Of a stretch of DNA of 32,916 nt, positions 6,938 through 12,708 are shown piece by piece. The notes under the pieces were generated by a model. It did no database searches. It was given only the letters and a program-made list of their open reading frames with translations, and had not been told where the DNA came from. The position numbers and the translations under genes were made by a program. Position 1 is the first letter of the stretch. Each line of letters begins with the position of its first letter. The stretch comes from a virus: positions 1 to 32,916 of IMG/VR virus record IMGVR_UViG_3300022837_000041. One strand, given 5' to 3'.

Positions 6938-7143
6938 GATATTTTAGTTTTGTTGGTGATTTTGTTGGTGATTTTAGGACGCCAGCCCTTGCCAAAATTA
7001 AAGTTTCTGCCTTTTTCGTATCCGTCTTCATTTTTCTCAAGCCAGCGTGTGCAGGCAGCCCCAACGTCTGACAAGGTTTCACGGCCCATTCCCTCATGGC
7101 CGTCAGGGCTCAGGGTGAGGTCACGCCCATTCATGCGTTTCAT
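6934..7143 (-). CDS. small hypothetical protein, 69 residues
   Basis: The frame is open back to 7278, but ATG 7143 overlaps the stop of another plausible gene by 4 bases (ATGA), so I choose it. The protein has a central helix (TLSDVGAACTRWLEK) and a basic C terminus with a repeated TNKITNKTK. No known family is recognised. Its stop overlaps the ATG of the 57-residue membrane protein by 4 bases, which supports both genes. Confidence 0.5.
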   Translation of the reverse strand: MKRMNGRDLTLSPDGHEGMGRETLSDVGAACTRWLEKNEDGYEKGRNFNFGKGWRPKITNKITNKTKIS

Positions 7144-7301
7144 GATTGTTTGTGGGCCGAAAAAGCCATGAAGAATTGAGAGGGAGTCCCGAGCCAAGAA
7201 TGTTTCGTGCCCCAGGTGACGACCCGGCGCGGAGATGAGGAAACGACCCGGTGGGTCTCGCCGTCTTTGTGTTTCCATGAGGTGTGGGTTGCCGGGATCA
7301 T
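7140..7301 (-). CDS. small hypothetical protein, 53 residues
   Basis: The residues form a short beta-rich pattern (TSWKHKDGETHRVV, RRVVTWGTKHSWLGT, PSQFFMAF) like a small family of phage proteins with W-x-H-[KR]-x-G at the start and WLG-x-x-x-x-F at the end. Function is unknown. The start overlaps the stop of the ribbon-helix-helix gene by 4 bases, and the stop overlaps the next start by 4 bases. The competing frame beginning at 7278 is less protein-like in this stretch. Confidence 0.5.
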   Translation of the reverse strand: MIPATHTSWKHKDGETHRVVSSSPRRVVTWGTKHSWLGTPSQFFMAFSAHKQS

Positions 7302-7456
7302 TTCGATTCGAGTTCTTTTCGGAGCAACCGCGTCACAAAATGGCTGAACGATTGATCTAAATTGGCTGCAGTTGTTTGCCCCTTTTTCAGGAGCGGTGAC
7401 GGGATGGAGACGCTCACGCTGGTTCGCGTCTTTTTGGGCGATGCTTTTTGTTTCAC
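7298..7456 (-). CDS. ribbon-helix-helix repressor-like protein, GTG start
   Basis: From GTG 7456 the protein has 52 residues. The layout is that of Arc/CopG/MetJ-type repressors: a basic N terminus (KQKASPKKTR), a beta strand (TSVSVSIP, residues 12-19), helix A (PLLKKGQTTAANLDQ), and helix B (SFSHFVTRLLRKELES). Such proteins dimerise and bind palindromic operators with the strand. The frame is open upstream to a stop at 7540 without any ATG, and that part also looks coding (SYEERVKNNKKYLDLLF). So either GTG is used, or an unusual start or sequence error hides a longer form. It is first in the leftward operon and lies beside a palindromic promoter. Confidence 0.6.
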   Translation of the reverse strand: MKQKASPKKTRTSVSVSIPSPLLKKGQTTAANLDQSFSHFVTRLLRKELESK

Positions 7457-7563
7457 AAGCGAAACAATACCATGGCGGAATAATAGATCAAGATATTTCT
7501 TATTATTTTTTACGCGTTCTTCATAACTCGCTAGGAATCAAACTCATCCACGCGAAAAAAGTT

Positions 7564-7591
7564 TTGACTCTTAACGCGGTTAAGGTATGAT
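7564..7591 (+). promoter_or_regulatory. sigma-70-like promoter for methyltransferase operon
   Basis: TTGACT (7564-7569) and TATGAT (7586-7591) are separated by 16 bases, placing a start of transcription at about 7598 and the ATG of the methyltransferase at 7623. Both hexamers are close to the sigma-70 consensus. A palindrome fills the spacer. Confidence 0.7.
7570..7584. promoter_or_regulatory. palindromic operator between -35 and -10
   Basis: CTTAAC-GCG-GTTAAG is a perfect inverted repeat with six-base arms, exactly inside the promoter spacer. A bound repressor would block RNA polymerase. The ribbon-helix-helix protein encoded about 110 bases away is the obvious candidate ligand (inference). 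Confidence 0.6.
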
Positions 7592-7622
7592 TCTCGCAAA
7601 TGACCCCAAAAATTGATCCCGC

Positions 7623-8792
7623 ATGAAAAAGCATAAATACAACATTCTCCCCGAAGCGCAACCCGACGAACTGGCCGAGCTTATTGCCGACATGACCGCG
7701 CACGGTTACGACGCCAAGCAGCCGATCACAGTCTATCAGGGCGATATTCTCGACGGATGGAATAGGCATTGCGCAGCGGTTGCGGCTGGCGTGTCGCCTA
7801 CTATTGTCACATTTACCGGCACAGATGCAGACGCCGTGTTTTTTGTTTTGCGAATGGGTAAGCGACGGAACCTGAACTCGGGACAGCGTGCAGCCGTGGC
7901 AACCGAAGCAGAAGACCTGCTGAAGGTGATTGCGGACGCCGTGGATAAGGAGCGCCGGGAGAAACAGGCAGCGGAACTAACCAAGACGCACGCGATGAAA
8001 GCCGAAGGTGTTTGTAACAATAAATTGTTACAAATAGATAAACGCGATCCCAACGCCGTTTCAACGCCAGCCAAAGCCGCCGAGATGTTCGGCACAAACC
8101 GCACCTACATAAACCAAGCCGCAAAGCTCAAGGCAACGTCACCGGAAACACTTGCGAAAGTGAAGGCGGGAACTGTAACAATGACCCAAGCCCTTCGCGA
8201 AATAAAAGAAGCCAAGCGTGAAGCTCGCCGCGAAGAGAACCGGGCAAAGGTCGCAATGGTTGAATCCCCTGCCGACGTTGCGGAATCGGGTGCGAAGTTT
8301 TCCACCATCGTCATTGACCCGCCGTGGGATTGGGGCGACGAAGGCGACAACGACCAACTCGGACGAGCAAAGGCTGATTACGCCACCATGAGTTTTTCGC
8401 AACTTATGGACCTTCCCGTTGAACCGTTGGCCGATGACGATTGCCACCTGTATCTCTGGATCACGAACCGTAGCCTGCCCAAAGGATTTTCACTCATAGA
8501 AAAATGGGGATTCCGCTACGTCACTGCGCTAACCTGGGTCAAGCCACATTTCGGAATGGGCAACTACTTCCGGGGCCAAACCGAGCACGTCCTTTTCGGT
8601 GTGCGGGGAAGCCAGCCGTTAAAAAGAAAGGACGTGGGGACCGTGTTTAGCGCGTCGCGTGGACCCAACGGACACAGTTCAAAGCCCGTCGAGTTTTACG
8701 ACCTTGTGGAAAGTTGCTCCCCTGGCCCGTACCTCGAGATGTTCAGCCGATCAGATCGGCAGGACTGGCAAACGTGGGGGGAGGGAGCATGA
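7623..8792 (+). CDS. ParB-like/MT-A70 DNA adenine methyltransferase
   Basis: This is a 389-residue two-part protein. Residues about 8-100 form a ParB/sulfiredoxin-like N-terminal domain (PITVYQGDILDGWNRHCAA, then VLRMGKRRNLNSGQRA). A helical, HTH-like middle follows (AAEMFGTNRTYINQAAKL, about residues 155-172). From about residue 222 comes an MT-A70 methyltransferase domain with DPPW at 232-235, the family catalytic motif. HLYLWITN, ALTWVKPHFGMGNYFRGQTEHVLFGVRG and HSSKP continue the fold. It should make N6-methyladenine in DNA, perhaps guided by the ParB-like part. It heads the rightward operon behind an operator-bearing promoter and is coupled by a 4-base overlap to a nuclease-like gene. 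Confidence 0.9.
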   Translation: MKKHKYNILPEAQPDELAELIADMTAHGYDAKQPITVYQGDILDGWNRHCAAVAAGVSPTIVTFTGTDADAVFFVLRMGKRRNLNSGQRAAVATEAEDLLKVIADAVDKERREKQAAELTKTHAMKAEGVCNNKLLQIDKRDPNAVSTPAKAAEMFGTNRTYINQAAKLKATSPETLAKVKAGTVTMTQALREIKEAKREARREENRAKVAMVESPADVAESGAKFSTIVIDPPWDWGDEGDNDQLGRAKADYATMSFSQLMDLPVEPLADDDCHLYLWITNRSLPKGFSLIEKWGFRYVTALTWVKPHFGMGNYFRGQTEHVLFGVRGSQPLKRKDVGTVFSASRGPNGHSSKPVEFYDLVESCSPGPYLEMFSRSDRQDWQTWGEGA

Positions 8793-9343
8793 CCTACGAC
8801 TTCCAAGAGCGCCTAGAATTCTCGAAGGGATCACGCCAAACAACCGATGCTGCCACAATAATGCAACTTTTGGATGGGTGCGCTTCCGTAGATTCTGCGA
8901 CAACTGAGATGGACAAGCGGGGCGTTGATTATATCGCCCGGCTCAGGGGCGGGGCAAATGTATTTGTGGACGCAAAAACGCGGTCAAAAGGTTGTTCAAA
9001 ATACTGGCAGGGGCAGCCGGAACTAGCAATCGAGAAATGGTCAGTCATGCCGGGGGGGAAGTTTGAGACGCGGACGGGGAAGGCCGGATGGTCGCTAGAC
9101 GAGGCGAAGCTGTGCCACATGATTCTTTACACATTCGACCCTTCGGACAGTGAGTTGGCGTTCTTGATTCCGTTCCAGTCACTCAGGATGGCCGCCCGCA
9201 GAATGATTAATGATTGGATGGGGCGCTTCAAAGTGGACGTGCAAACAAGCGGCGGTTGGCAGTCACAGGCCGTATTTGTGCCAGCCTCGGAAATCATAAT
9301 GGCAATGGAAGAAACGTATTCAGCAATAACCAAAATATCATGA
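8789..9343 (+). CDS. PD-(D/E)XK nuclease-like protein
   Basis: ATG 8789 (in a 4-base overlap with the methyltransferase stop) gives 184 residues. The motif RGVDYIARLRGGANVFVDAK (residues 44-63), with D47 before D61-x-K63, fits the D...(D/E)xK active site. LAIEKWSVMPGGK, then GWSLDEAKLCHMILYTF, FLIPFQSLRMAARR and a C-terminal SGGWQSQAVFVPASEI match a family of phage and mobile-element proteins I recognise but cannot name. Physical coupling to an adenine methyltransferase suggests a restriction-modification-like pair, host-DNA degradation or a repair role. Function is inference. Confidence 0.7.
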   Translation: MTYDFQERLEFSKGSRQTTDAATIMQLLDGCASVDSATTEMDKRGVDYIARLRGGANVFVDAKTRSKGCSKYWQGQPELAIEKWSVMPGGKFETRTGKAGWSLDEAKLCHMILYTFDPSDSELAFLIPFQSLRMAARRMINDWMGRFKVDVQTSGGWQSQAVFVPASEIIMAMEETYSAITKIS

Positions 9344-9498
9344 AAACCTACACCACGAACGACTTCAAAAAATGGGGCTCACAAGGCGGCACCAAGAGCC
9401 GCAGGACATTAACCACCGGGCAATCGCAGGCCATGTTGGCGGCAAGAGAGGCGAAGCGCAAAGCCAAGGAGATTGCTGCCACTGAAAAAAAGATTTGA
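9340..9498 (+). CDS. small basic protein, 52 residues
   Basis: ATG 9340 overlaps the nuclease stop by 4 bases. The protein has a KKWGSQGGTKSRRTLTTGQS segment and a basic helix (AMLAAREAKRKAKEI), resembling small 'GxxGG...R' basic proteins common in phages. A second protein of the same general style is encoded at 10761-10916. It is the last gene before an intrinsic terminator. DNA or RNA binding is plausible, function unknown. Confidence 0.6.
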   Translation: MKTYTTNDFKKWGSQGGTKSRRTLTTGQSQAMLAAREAKRKAKEIAATEKKI

Positions 9499-9577
9499 CA
9501 AATTTAGGTCAATCGCGCAGATTGGCGACGTTCGATGATTGGAAAAGAATCATACGACGAGTCACTTTCTTGAAATT

Positions 9578-9619
9578 GCCCCGCCTGAGTACTTTTCCTA
9601 CCAGCGCGGGGCTTTTCTT
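9578..9619 (+). terminator. intrinsic terminator of methyltransferase operon
   Basis: GCCCCGC (9578-9584) pairs perfectly with GCGGGGC (9606-9612), followed at once by TTTTCTTT. The loop is 21 bases. It lies 80 bases after the last gene of the operon. Confidence 0.7.
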
Positions 9620-9757
9620 TCCTGTTACCTACAGGGCGGACAAAGATCCCAGCAGGACTGAGCCGGTCAACTCTCCGTTGGGAGGGCGGACGCGGGCAAG
9701 AACTCTCGGCGCGGAGGTAAACACCACGGCCCCGGTCACAGATAGTTGAAAAACGAT
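9620..9757 (+). other. gene-free segment between terminators, possible small RNA
   Basis: This is the core of a 490-base stretch (9499-9988) with no convincing gene. The open frame 9499-9749 crosses a terminator and has no family features. The segment is GC-rich, with short self-pairing stretches such as CTCC-GTTG-GGAG (about 9673-9684) and TTACC/GGTAA (about 9625-9629 and 9715-9719), and is closed by two more hairpins with T-runs. A small RNA is possible, but no promoter of its own is evident. Confidence 0.3.
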
Positions 9758-9792
9758 CAGCCCTAAATCCACGGATCGGGCTGCGGTTTTTT
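9758..9792 (+). terminator. intrinsic terminator-like hairpin
   Basis: CAGCCC (9758-9763) pairs with GGGCTG (9778-9783), then CGG and six T residues (9787-9792). The stem is short but well formed. It is the second of three terminator-like elements in the gap. Confidence 0.6.
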
Positions 9793-9794
9793 AA

Positions 9795-9830
9795 CAATCC
9801 ACGTAAGGGGGGCGGGGGATTGCGTTTTTT
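9795..9830 (+). terminator. third terminator-like hairpin
   Basis: CAATCC (9795-9800) pairs with GGATTG (9817-9822), followed by CG and six T residues (9825-9830). The loop holds long G-runs. Together with the preceding hairpin it would insulate the downstream promoter from read-through. Confidence 0.45.
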
Positions 9831-9948
9831 AGCTCTCTTCTTCTTTCTCACTTCTCAGAGCGAATTCTGGCAACGACCCCCGCTACAAATCAGCACGGAA
9901 ACAACGCGGCACCCTCCGGTTATCGGTCCCGAAAAATAAATGAAAAAT

Positions 9949-9982
9949 AAACGTTGACTTGGCGCAACGTCACGTTTATATG
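9949..9982 (+). promoter_or_regulatory. promoter with inverted-repeat operator
   Basis: TTGACT (9954-9959) and TATATG (9977-9982) are 17 bases apart. AAACGT (9949-9954) and ACGTTT (9972-9977) form an inverted repeat spanning the -35 and reaching the -10, with additional TTGAC/GTCA symmetry inside. The first gene starts only 7 bases after the -10, so the transcript would be leaderless or start very close to the ATG at 9989. Confidence 0.65.
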
Positions 9983-9988
9983 TATCTC

Positions 9989-10228
9989 ATGAAAAGAATA
10001 CCACTCGCAAAACTCCGCTACAAAAACCCCGTCACCGTCGCCACTCTACCCGGCATGAAGGCAATCATTCGAGTGGACTCCGCCCGGCTCGTTAAATGGT
10101 ACCTCATGATTCCAGCAATAGGGGACGGTGATGCAATGTGTTTCCTGATCCAGCAAGCGCCATTGTGGGAGTTGATACACGTTGTAGAGGCCCAATTGAT
10201 CGCCGAAGAAACCGCCCGCTACGCCTGA
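9989..10228 (+). CDS. small hypothetical protein, 79 residues
   Basis: ATG 9989 is chosen because the promoter -10 ends at 9982; an upstream in-frame start at 9959 would lie inside the promoter. The protein looks alpha/beta (YKNPVTVATLPGMKAIIRVD, then AMCFLIQQAPLWELIHVVE). I do not recognise it. It is first in the second rightward operon and may be translated from a leaderless or nearly leaderless message. Confidence 0.55.
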   Translation: MKRIPLAKLRYKNPVTVATLPGMKAIIRVDSARLVKWYLMIPAIGDGDAMCFLIQQAPLWELIHVVEAQLIAEETARYA

Positions 10229-10252
10229 CCGGAACCGCAACCAATCACGAAA

Positions 10253-10519
10253 ATGAAAAACATCACCGAACTCCTCGCCGAAGCTCAAATGTCCGCCGTT
10301 ATGGTGGCCGAGCAAATCGACTCCAAAGATTGCACCTCCGAAGCCAACGACGCCTACAATGCGCTCGCCAAGGCCGAGGATTGCCCAACCCCGGCCAACA
10401 ACGCCAAGGCCGACAAGGCCGCATTCGCTTGGATCGCTGCCAACGAGGACAAGGCCCGCGAGATCATCATGCGCCGCATTGGCGTCCGCGCAGCGTCCGT
10501 CGCCCGCCGAGGATATTAA
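10253..10519 (+). CDS. small helical protein, 88 residues
   Basis: This alanine-rich, all-helical protein (LLAEAQMSAVMVAEQI, AYNALAKAED, KADKAAFAWIAANEDKARE) ends in a basic tail with RRIGVRAASVARRGY. No family is recognised. The first 14 coding bases, ATGAAAAACATCAC, are identical to those of the gene at 10546, and both follow A/C-rich leaders, so the two share a translation start region. Confidence 0.55.
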   Translation: MKNITELLAEAQMSAVMVAEQIDSKDCTSEANDAYNALAKAEDCPTPANNAKADKAAFAWIAANEDKAREIIMRRIGVRAASVARRGY

Positions 10520-10545
10520 CTGCACCCAACCAACCAACCAAAAAA

Positions 10546-10764
10546 ATGAAAAACATCACTACACCATCAGACATCGGAAAAGCCGTCGCAAGCGGTCAAC
10601 TCATCGAATCCCACACCAGCCTGGCCCGCGGATACGTGAGTCGCAAGGGACCCGGATCTGTGGCACCATACAAAGGCAGATTTGGCTCCGGATACGTCCA
10701 CCTGGCCCCATGCTGGAAAAGCTCACGTTACTATTTCCGGAGCTATTACCTTTTCGTACAATGA
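10546..10764 (+). CDS. small hypothetical protein, 72 residues
   Basis: It starts after a leader of repeated CCAA units (CAACCAACCAACCAAAAAA). The C-terminal half is rich in Gly, Tyr and Arg (RGYVSRKGPG, RFGSGYVHLAPCW, SSRYYFRSYYLF) and may form a small beta structure. No known family is recognised. The stop overlaps the next ATG by 4 bases. Confidence 0.5.
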   Translation: MKNITTPSDIGKAVASGQLIESHTSLARGYVSRKGPGSVAPYKGRFGSGYVHLAPCWKSSRYYFRSYYLFVQ

Positions 10765-10916
10765 CCGCGACCGAAATGCAAAAACGATCCGCCATCAAGC
10801 GATGGGCCGGGAAAACTGCGGAACAAAAATCCGCCGCAATGTCCAAGATCCGCAAGGCCGGGATCAAAAATGCGAAGGCGAAAGCCACGATCACCGATCC
10901 GCATGGCAAAGCCTGA
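10761..10916 (+). CDS. small basic protein, 51 residues
   Basis: This protein has the helical, lysine-rich run KRSAIKRWAGKTAEQKSAAM, then SKIRKAGIKNAKAKA. It is similar in style to the protein at 9340-9498 (a Trp-Gly core followed by basic helices). The start overlaps the upstream stop by 4 bases, and its end overlaps the next gene by 14 bases. Nucleic-acid binding is a guess. Confidence 0.5.
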   Translation: MTATEMQKRSAIKRWAGKTAEQKSAAMSKIRKAGIKNAKAKATITDPHGKA

Positions 10917-11202
10917 TAAATACCACGACTGCGGCCACAAGCTGCGAATAAATGACAAGCGAAAAAGGTCAAGTCCCGCGAATGTCGAGAGGGTGGATCG
11001 TGCTGGTATGCGTATCAGCGTGGCATCGGAGGTGTGCCATAAATGCTGGAGCACAGGCAAGGTAAACGCCATCAAGATGACCAATAAAGACGGAGAATGG
11101 GAAGTACGCGGCGCGACTTGCGAAGACTGCAACGGCACAGGTGCGGTCCGCGCGTATGCGCATACCGCAAAAGTCAGCCACAAGGGAGCAAGAAACCAAT
11201 GA
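10903..11202 (+). CDS. DnaJ-like zinc-ribbon small protein
   Basis: ATG 10903 gives 99 residues. Two CxxC pairs, CHKCWSTGKV (C45, C48) and CEDCNGTGAV (C73, C76), match the CxxCxGxG repeats of the DnaJ cysteine-rich zinc domain; there is no J domain. A further HDCGH at residues 8-12 may add ligands. Phage proteins of this type may bind unfolded protein or nucleic acid. The start overlaps the upstream gene by 14 bases and the stop overlaps the next start by 4. Confidence 0.65.
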   Translation: MAKPDKYHDCGHKLRINDKRKRSSPANVERVDRAGMRISVASEVCHKCWSTGKVNAIKMTNKDGEWEVRGATCEDCNGTGAVRAYAHTAKVSHKGARNQ

Positions 11203-11465
11203 AAACTAAGTCCGACATAGATATTGGAATCGCGGTAGCATGGGCGACCACGCCTCCCGGATCACGCCGGACCCTCGAAGAGATCGCGGCATTCTGTGGG
11301 GTGGGGAAAAGCACGATCTACATGATCGAGGTTGCCGCTCTCAGAAAATTACGGAAGGCGCTCATGAAAACCAGAGACCCAGAGCTGCGGGAACTCTTGG
11401 CCGAAGTCTTTCCTCATATTTTTCCGAACACCACGATCACCAATCCATCCCAAAAGAAATCATGA
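11199..11465 (+). CDS. sigma-70 region-4-like HTH protein
   Basis: This 88-residue protein has residues about 25-55, TLEEIAAFCGVGKSTIYMIE followed by VAALRKLRKAL, which have the layout of sigma region 4 (first helix, turn, recognition helix with STIY, then the A-L-R-K-L-R signature). There is no region 2, so it is not a complete sigma factor. It could be a transcription regulator of middle or late genes (inference). Coupled on both sides by 4-base overlaps. Confidence 0.7.
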   Translation: MKTKSDIDIGIAVAWATTPPGSRRTLEEIAAFCGVGKSTIYMIEVAALRKLRKALMKTRDPELRELLAEVFPHIFPNTTITNPSQKKS

Positions 11466-11788
11466 ATACACCAAGCGACAATCAAACAAGTGAAAACCCC
11501 ATCGAAACCCCAAGTCTTGACGGGGATGGATTGGGTGCAATGGACTGTTCGCGGATTTTAATCGACTGCCCCCGATGTGGGGCAAAACCCCCGATTGCCC
11601 ACGATCTAGGAGGTGGTCCGAGGTTTGCGGGCGTGCGGACCTGCGGCAATGGATGCGGCACATGGGACGACGATGACCGCCAGAACTGGGGATATATTCA
11701 TTCACAGAACACACCAGTCAGCCAGCCCGGAAACGACTCGGAAAATCTGAGTGGACGCGGGACGGGCTTGGCTGCAATGGACTGTTAG
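11462..11788 (+). CDS. zinc-finger-like protein, 108 residues
   Basis: The protein has a C2-C2-type arrangement: CPRCGAKP (C36, C39) and CGNGCGTW (C61, C65), then DDDDRQNWGYI. This is similar to small phage zinc proteins with Cys-Pro-x-Cys and an Asn-Trp end ('restriction alleviation-like' Lar proteins have this type of layout; assignment tentative). Flanking regions are low-complexity and carry duplicated GLGAMDC and GLAAMDC segments encoded by a DNA repeat. Start overlaps the upstream stop by 4 bases. Confidence 0.6.
   Translation: MNTPSDNQTSENPIETPSLDGDGLGAMDCSRILIDCPRCGAKPPIAHDLGGGPRFAGVRTCGNGCGTWDDDDRQNWGYIHSQNTPVSQPGNDSENLSGRGTGLAAMDC
11531..11559 (+). repeat. imperfect direct repeat, copy 1
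   Basis: TTGGGTGCAATGGACTGTTC and the following 9 bases match 26 of 29 bases of the stretch at 11768-11796. It encodes GLGAMDC-like residues in the zinc-finger gene. Confidence 0.75.
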
Positions 11789-11796
11789 CGGTTTTT
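11768..11796 (+). repeat. imperfect direct repeat, copy 2
   Basis: This is the second copy of the 29-base repeat, 237 bases downstream of the first. Here it ends the zinc-finger gene, with the stop inside the repeat, and runs into the leader of the next gene. A degenerate third protein-level version (GTGLGEME) starts the following gene. Confidence 0.75.
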
Positions 11797-11801
11797 TTAC
11801 C

Positions 11802-12086
11802 ATGAGACGATACGACCCAATACAACGATACGACCAAGGCGGAACTGGCCTTGGAGAGATGGAGCAATGCCACGACGGAGAATATGTCCGGTTCGAGGAT
11901 GCCAAGCGGATGGCGCAAGACGCGGAAAAGGTAATGAGGCACTGCCGAATGTTTCTCGCTGACCGGAGGGGATACCATGCCGATGAATCTTTGGAGCGAG
12001 CGTCAATCATCGGGGGCATCGACGCCTTTATTTCAGCTAACACCTTGATAACCTCAACGCAGCACAAGCAAACCGACCCTAAATGA
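11802..12086 (+). CDS. conserved phage protein with YVRFEDA motif
   Basis: ATG 11802 gives 94 residues. The motif GEYVRFEDAKRMAQDAEKV is one I recognise in many small phage proteins ('G-x-[YW]-V-x-[YF]-E-D-[AV]'), usually followed by helices as here (VMRHCRMFLADRRG, then ASIIGGIDAFISAN). Function unknown. It is the last well-supported gene of the rightward operon and converges on the lysis genes. Confidence 0.65.
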   Translation: MRRYDPIQRYDQGGTGLGEMEQCHDGEYVRFEDAKRMAQDAEKVMRHCRMFLADRRGYHADESLERASIIGGIDAFISANTLITSTQHKQTDPK

Positions 12087-12205
12087 CTCGCAGCAAACGA
12101 GAACGGCTCAAACGTCGCCAAGAGGCCGGAAGGGGGCATCAATGGGTGTACTCAAAATGCATGGCATCCCTTGACCAGAACGCCCCGGCTGATAACCAGC
12201 CATGA
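12083..12205 (+). CDS. possible 40-residue basic peptide
   Basis: ATG 12083 overlaps the preceding stop by 4 bases, as with most genes here, and the first 19 residues are basic (MTRSKRERLKRRQEAGRGH). However the frame runs 67 bases into the convergent endolysin gene, whose C terminus carries essential residues, so this is uncertain. Confidence 0.3.
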   Translation: MTRSKRERLKRRQEAGRGHQWVYSKCMASLDQNAPADNQP

Positions 12206-12708
12206 CGCGAGAACACTTCCATAATTTCAATCGGCATCGTGGCAACGAGCGGCCAGTGAGTGCGGTTGCCATTGTTTCCTGCGTCGAGGTCGATGGCTGC
12301 CCCTCTAGCGTGGAGGGATGGCGTAGAGCCGCCCCGCATGAGGCGATTATTGTAACAGCCGTCATAGGTTGTAGCGGCTTTCATGATCTTTTTGTTGTTG
12401 CCATATAGGGATTTGATCTCAGTAAAGACATCGAGCAGCGTCGGAACGCACTCCCGATGCACCCTTGTAAAATTCACTGGTCGTCCCTCGTAGTACATGG
12501 GGATCGGAAATTGCATCCGTTCGAGTTTCGATTCGTCGCCCGCTTTACCATAAAACGCCGTCAGCGATCTCTGGTCGGAGCGGGGTGCTGGGTTCGGCTG
12601 CGGCATCATTGCCAAGAGGTGAGCTTGGCAGGCAGCGGTGGATCTCGGTCCCCAGAACCCATCTGGGTTAGCTCCCACGCGTTTTTGCAAATCGGCGATG
12701 TCGATCAT
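12139..12708 (-). CDS. M15-family peptidase endolysin
   Basis: This 189-residue cell-wall hydrolase has a short peptidoglycan-binding-like N terminus (LQKRVGANPDGFWGPRSTAA, residues 7-26). A D-Ala-D-Ala carboxypeptidase/endopeptidase domain of the M15 type follows, with SLHARGAAIDLD (zinc ligands H133 and D140) and RDAMHFE (H184, with acidic D181). It would cleave peptide crosslinks of peptidoglycan at lysis. No signal peptide is present, so a holin is needed. It is the last gene of the late operon, coupled to the small membrane protein gene by a 4-base overlap. Confidence 0.85.
   Translation of the reverse strand: MIDIADLQKRVGANPDGFWGPRSTAACQAHLLAMMPQPNPAPRSDQRSLTAFYGKAGDESKLERMQFPIPMYYEGRPVNFTRVHRECVPTLLDVFTEIKSLYGNNKKIMKAATTYDGCYNNRLMRGGSTPSLHARGAAIDLDAGNNGNRTHWPLVATMPIEIMEVFSRHGWLSAGAFWSRDAMHFEYTH

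Noticed and set aside
6729-7097. 122-residue minus-strand frame
   Set aside because: Overlaps three smaller genes linked by ATGA overlaps; its composition (Arg/Pro/Gln-rich) is that of a shadow frame.
9495-9749. 84-residue plus-strand frame in the gene-free gap
   Set aside because: Crosses an intrinsic terminator and shows no protein-like segments.
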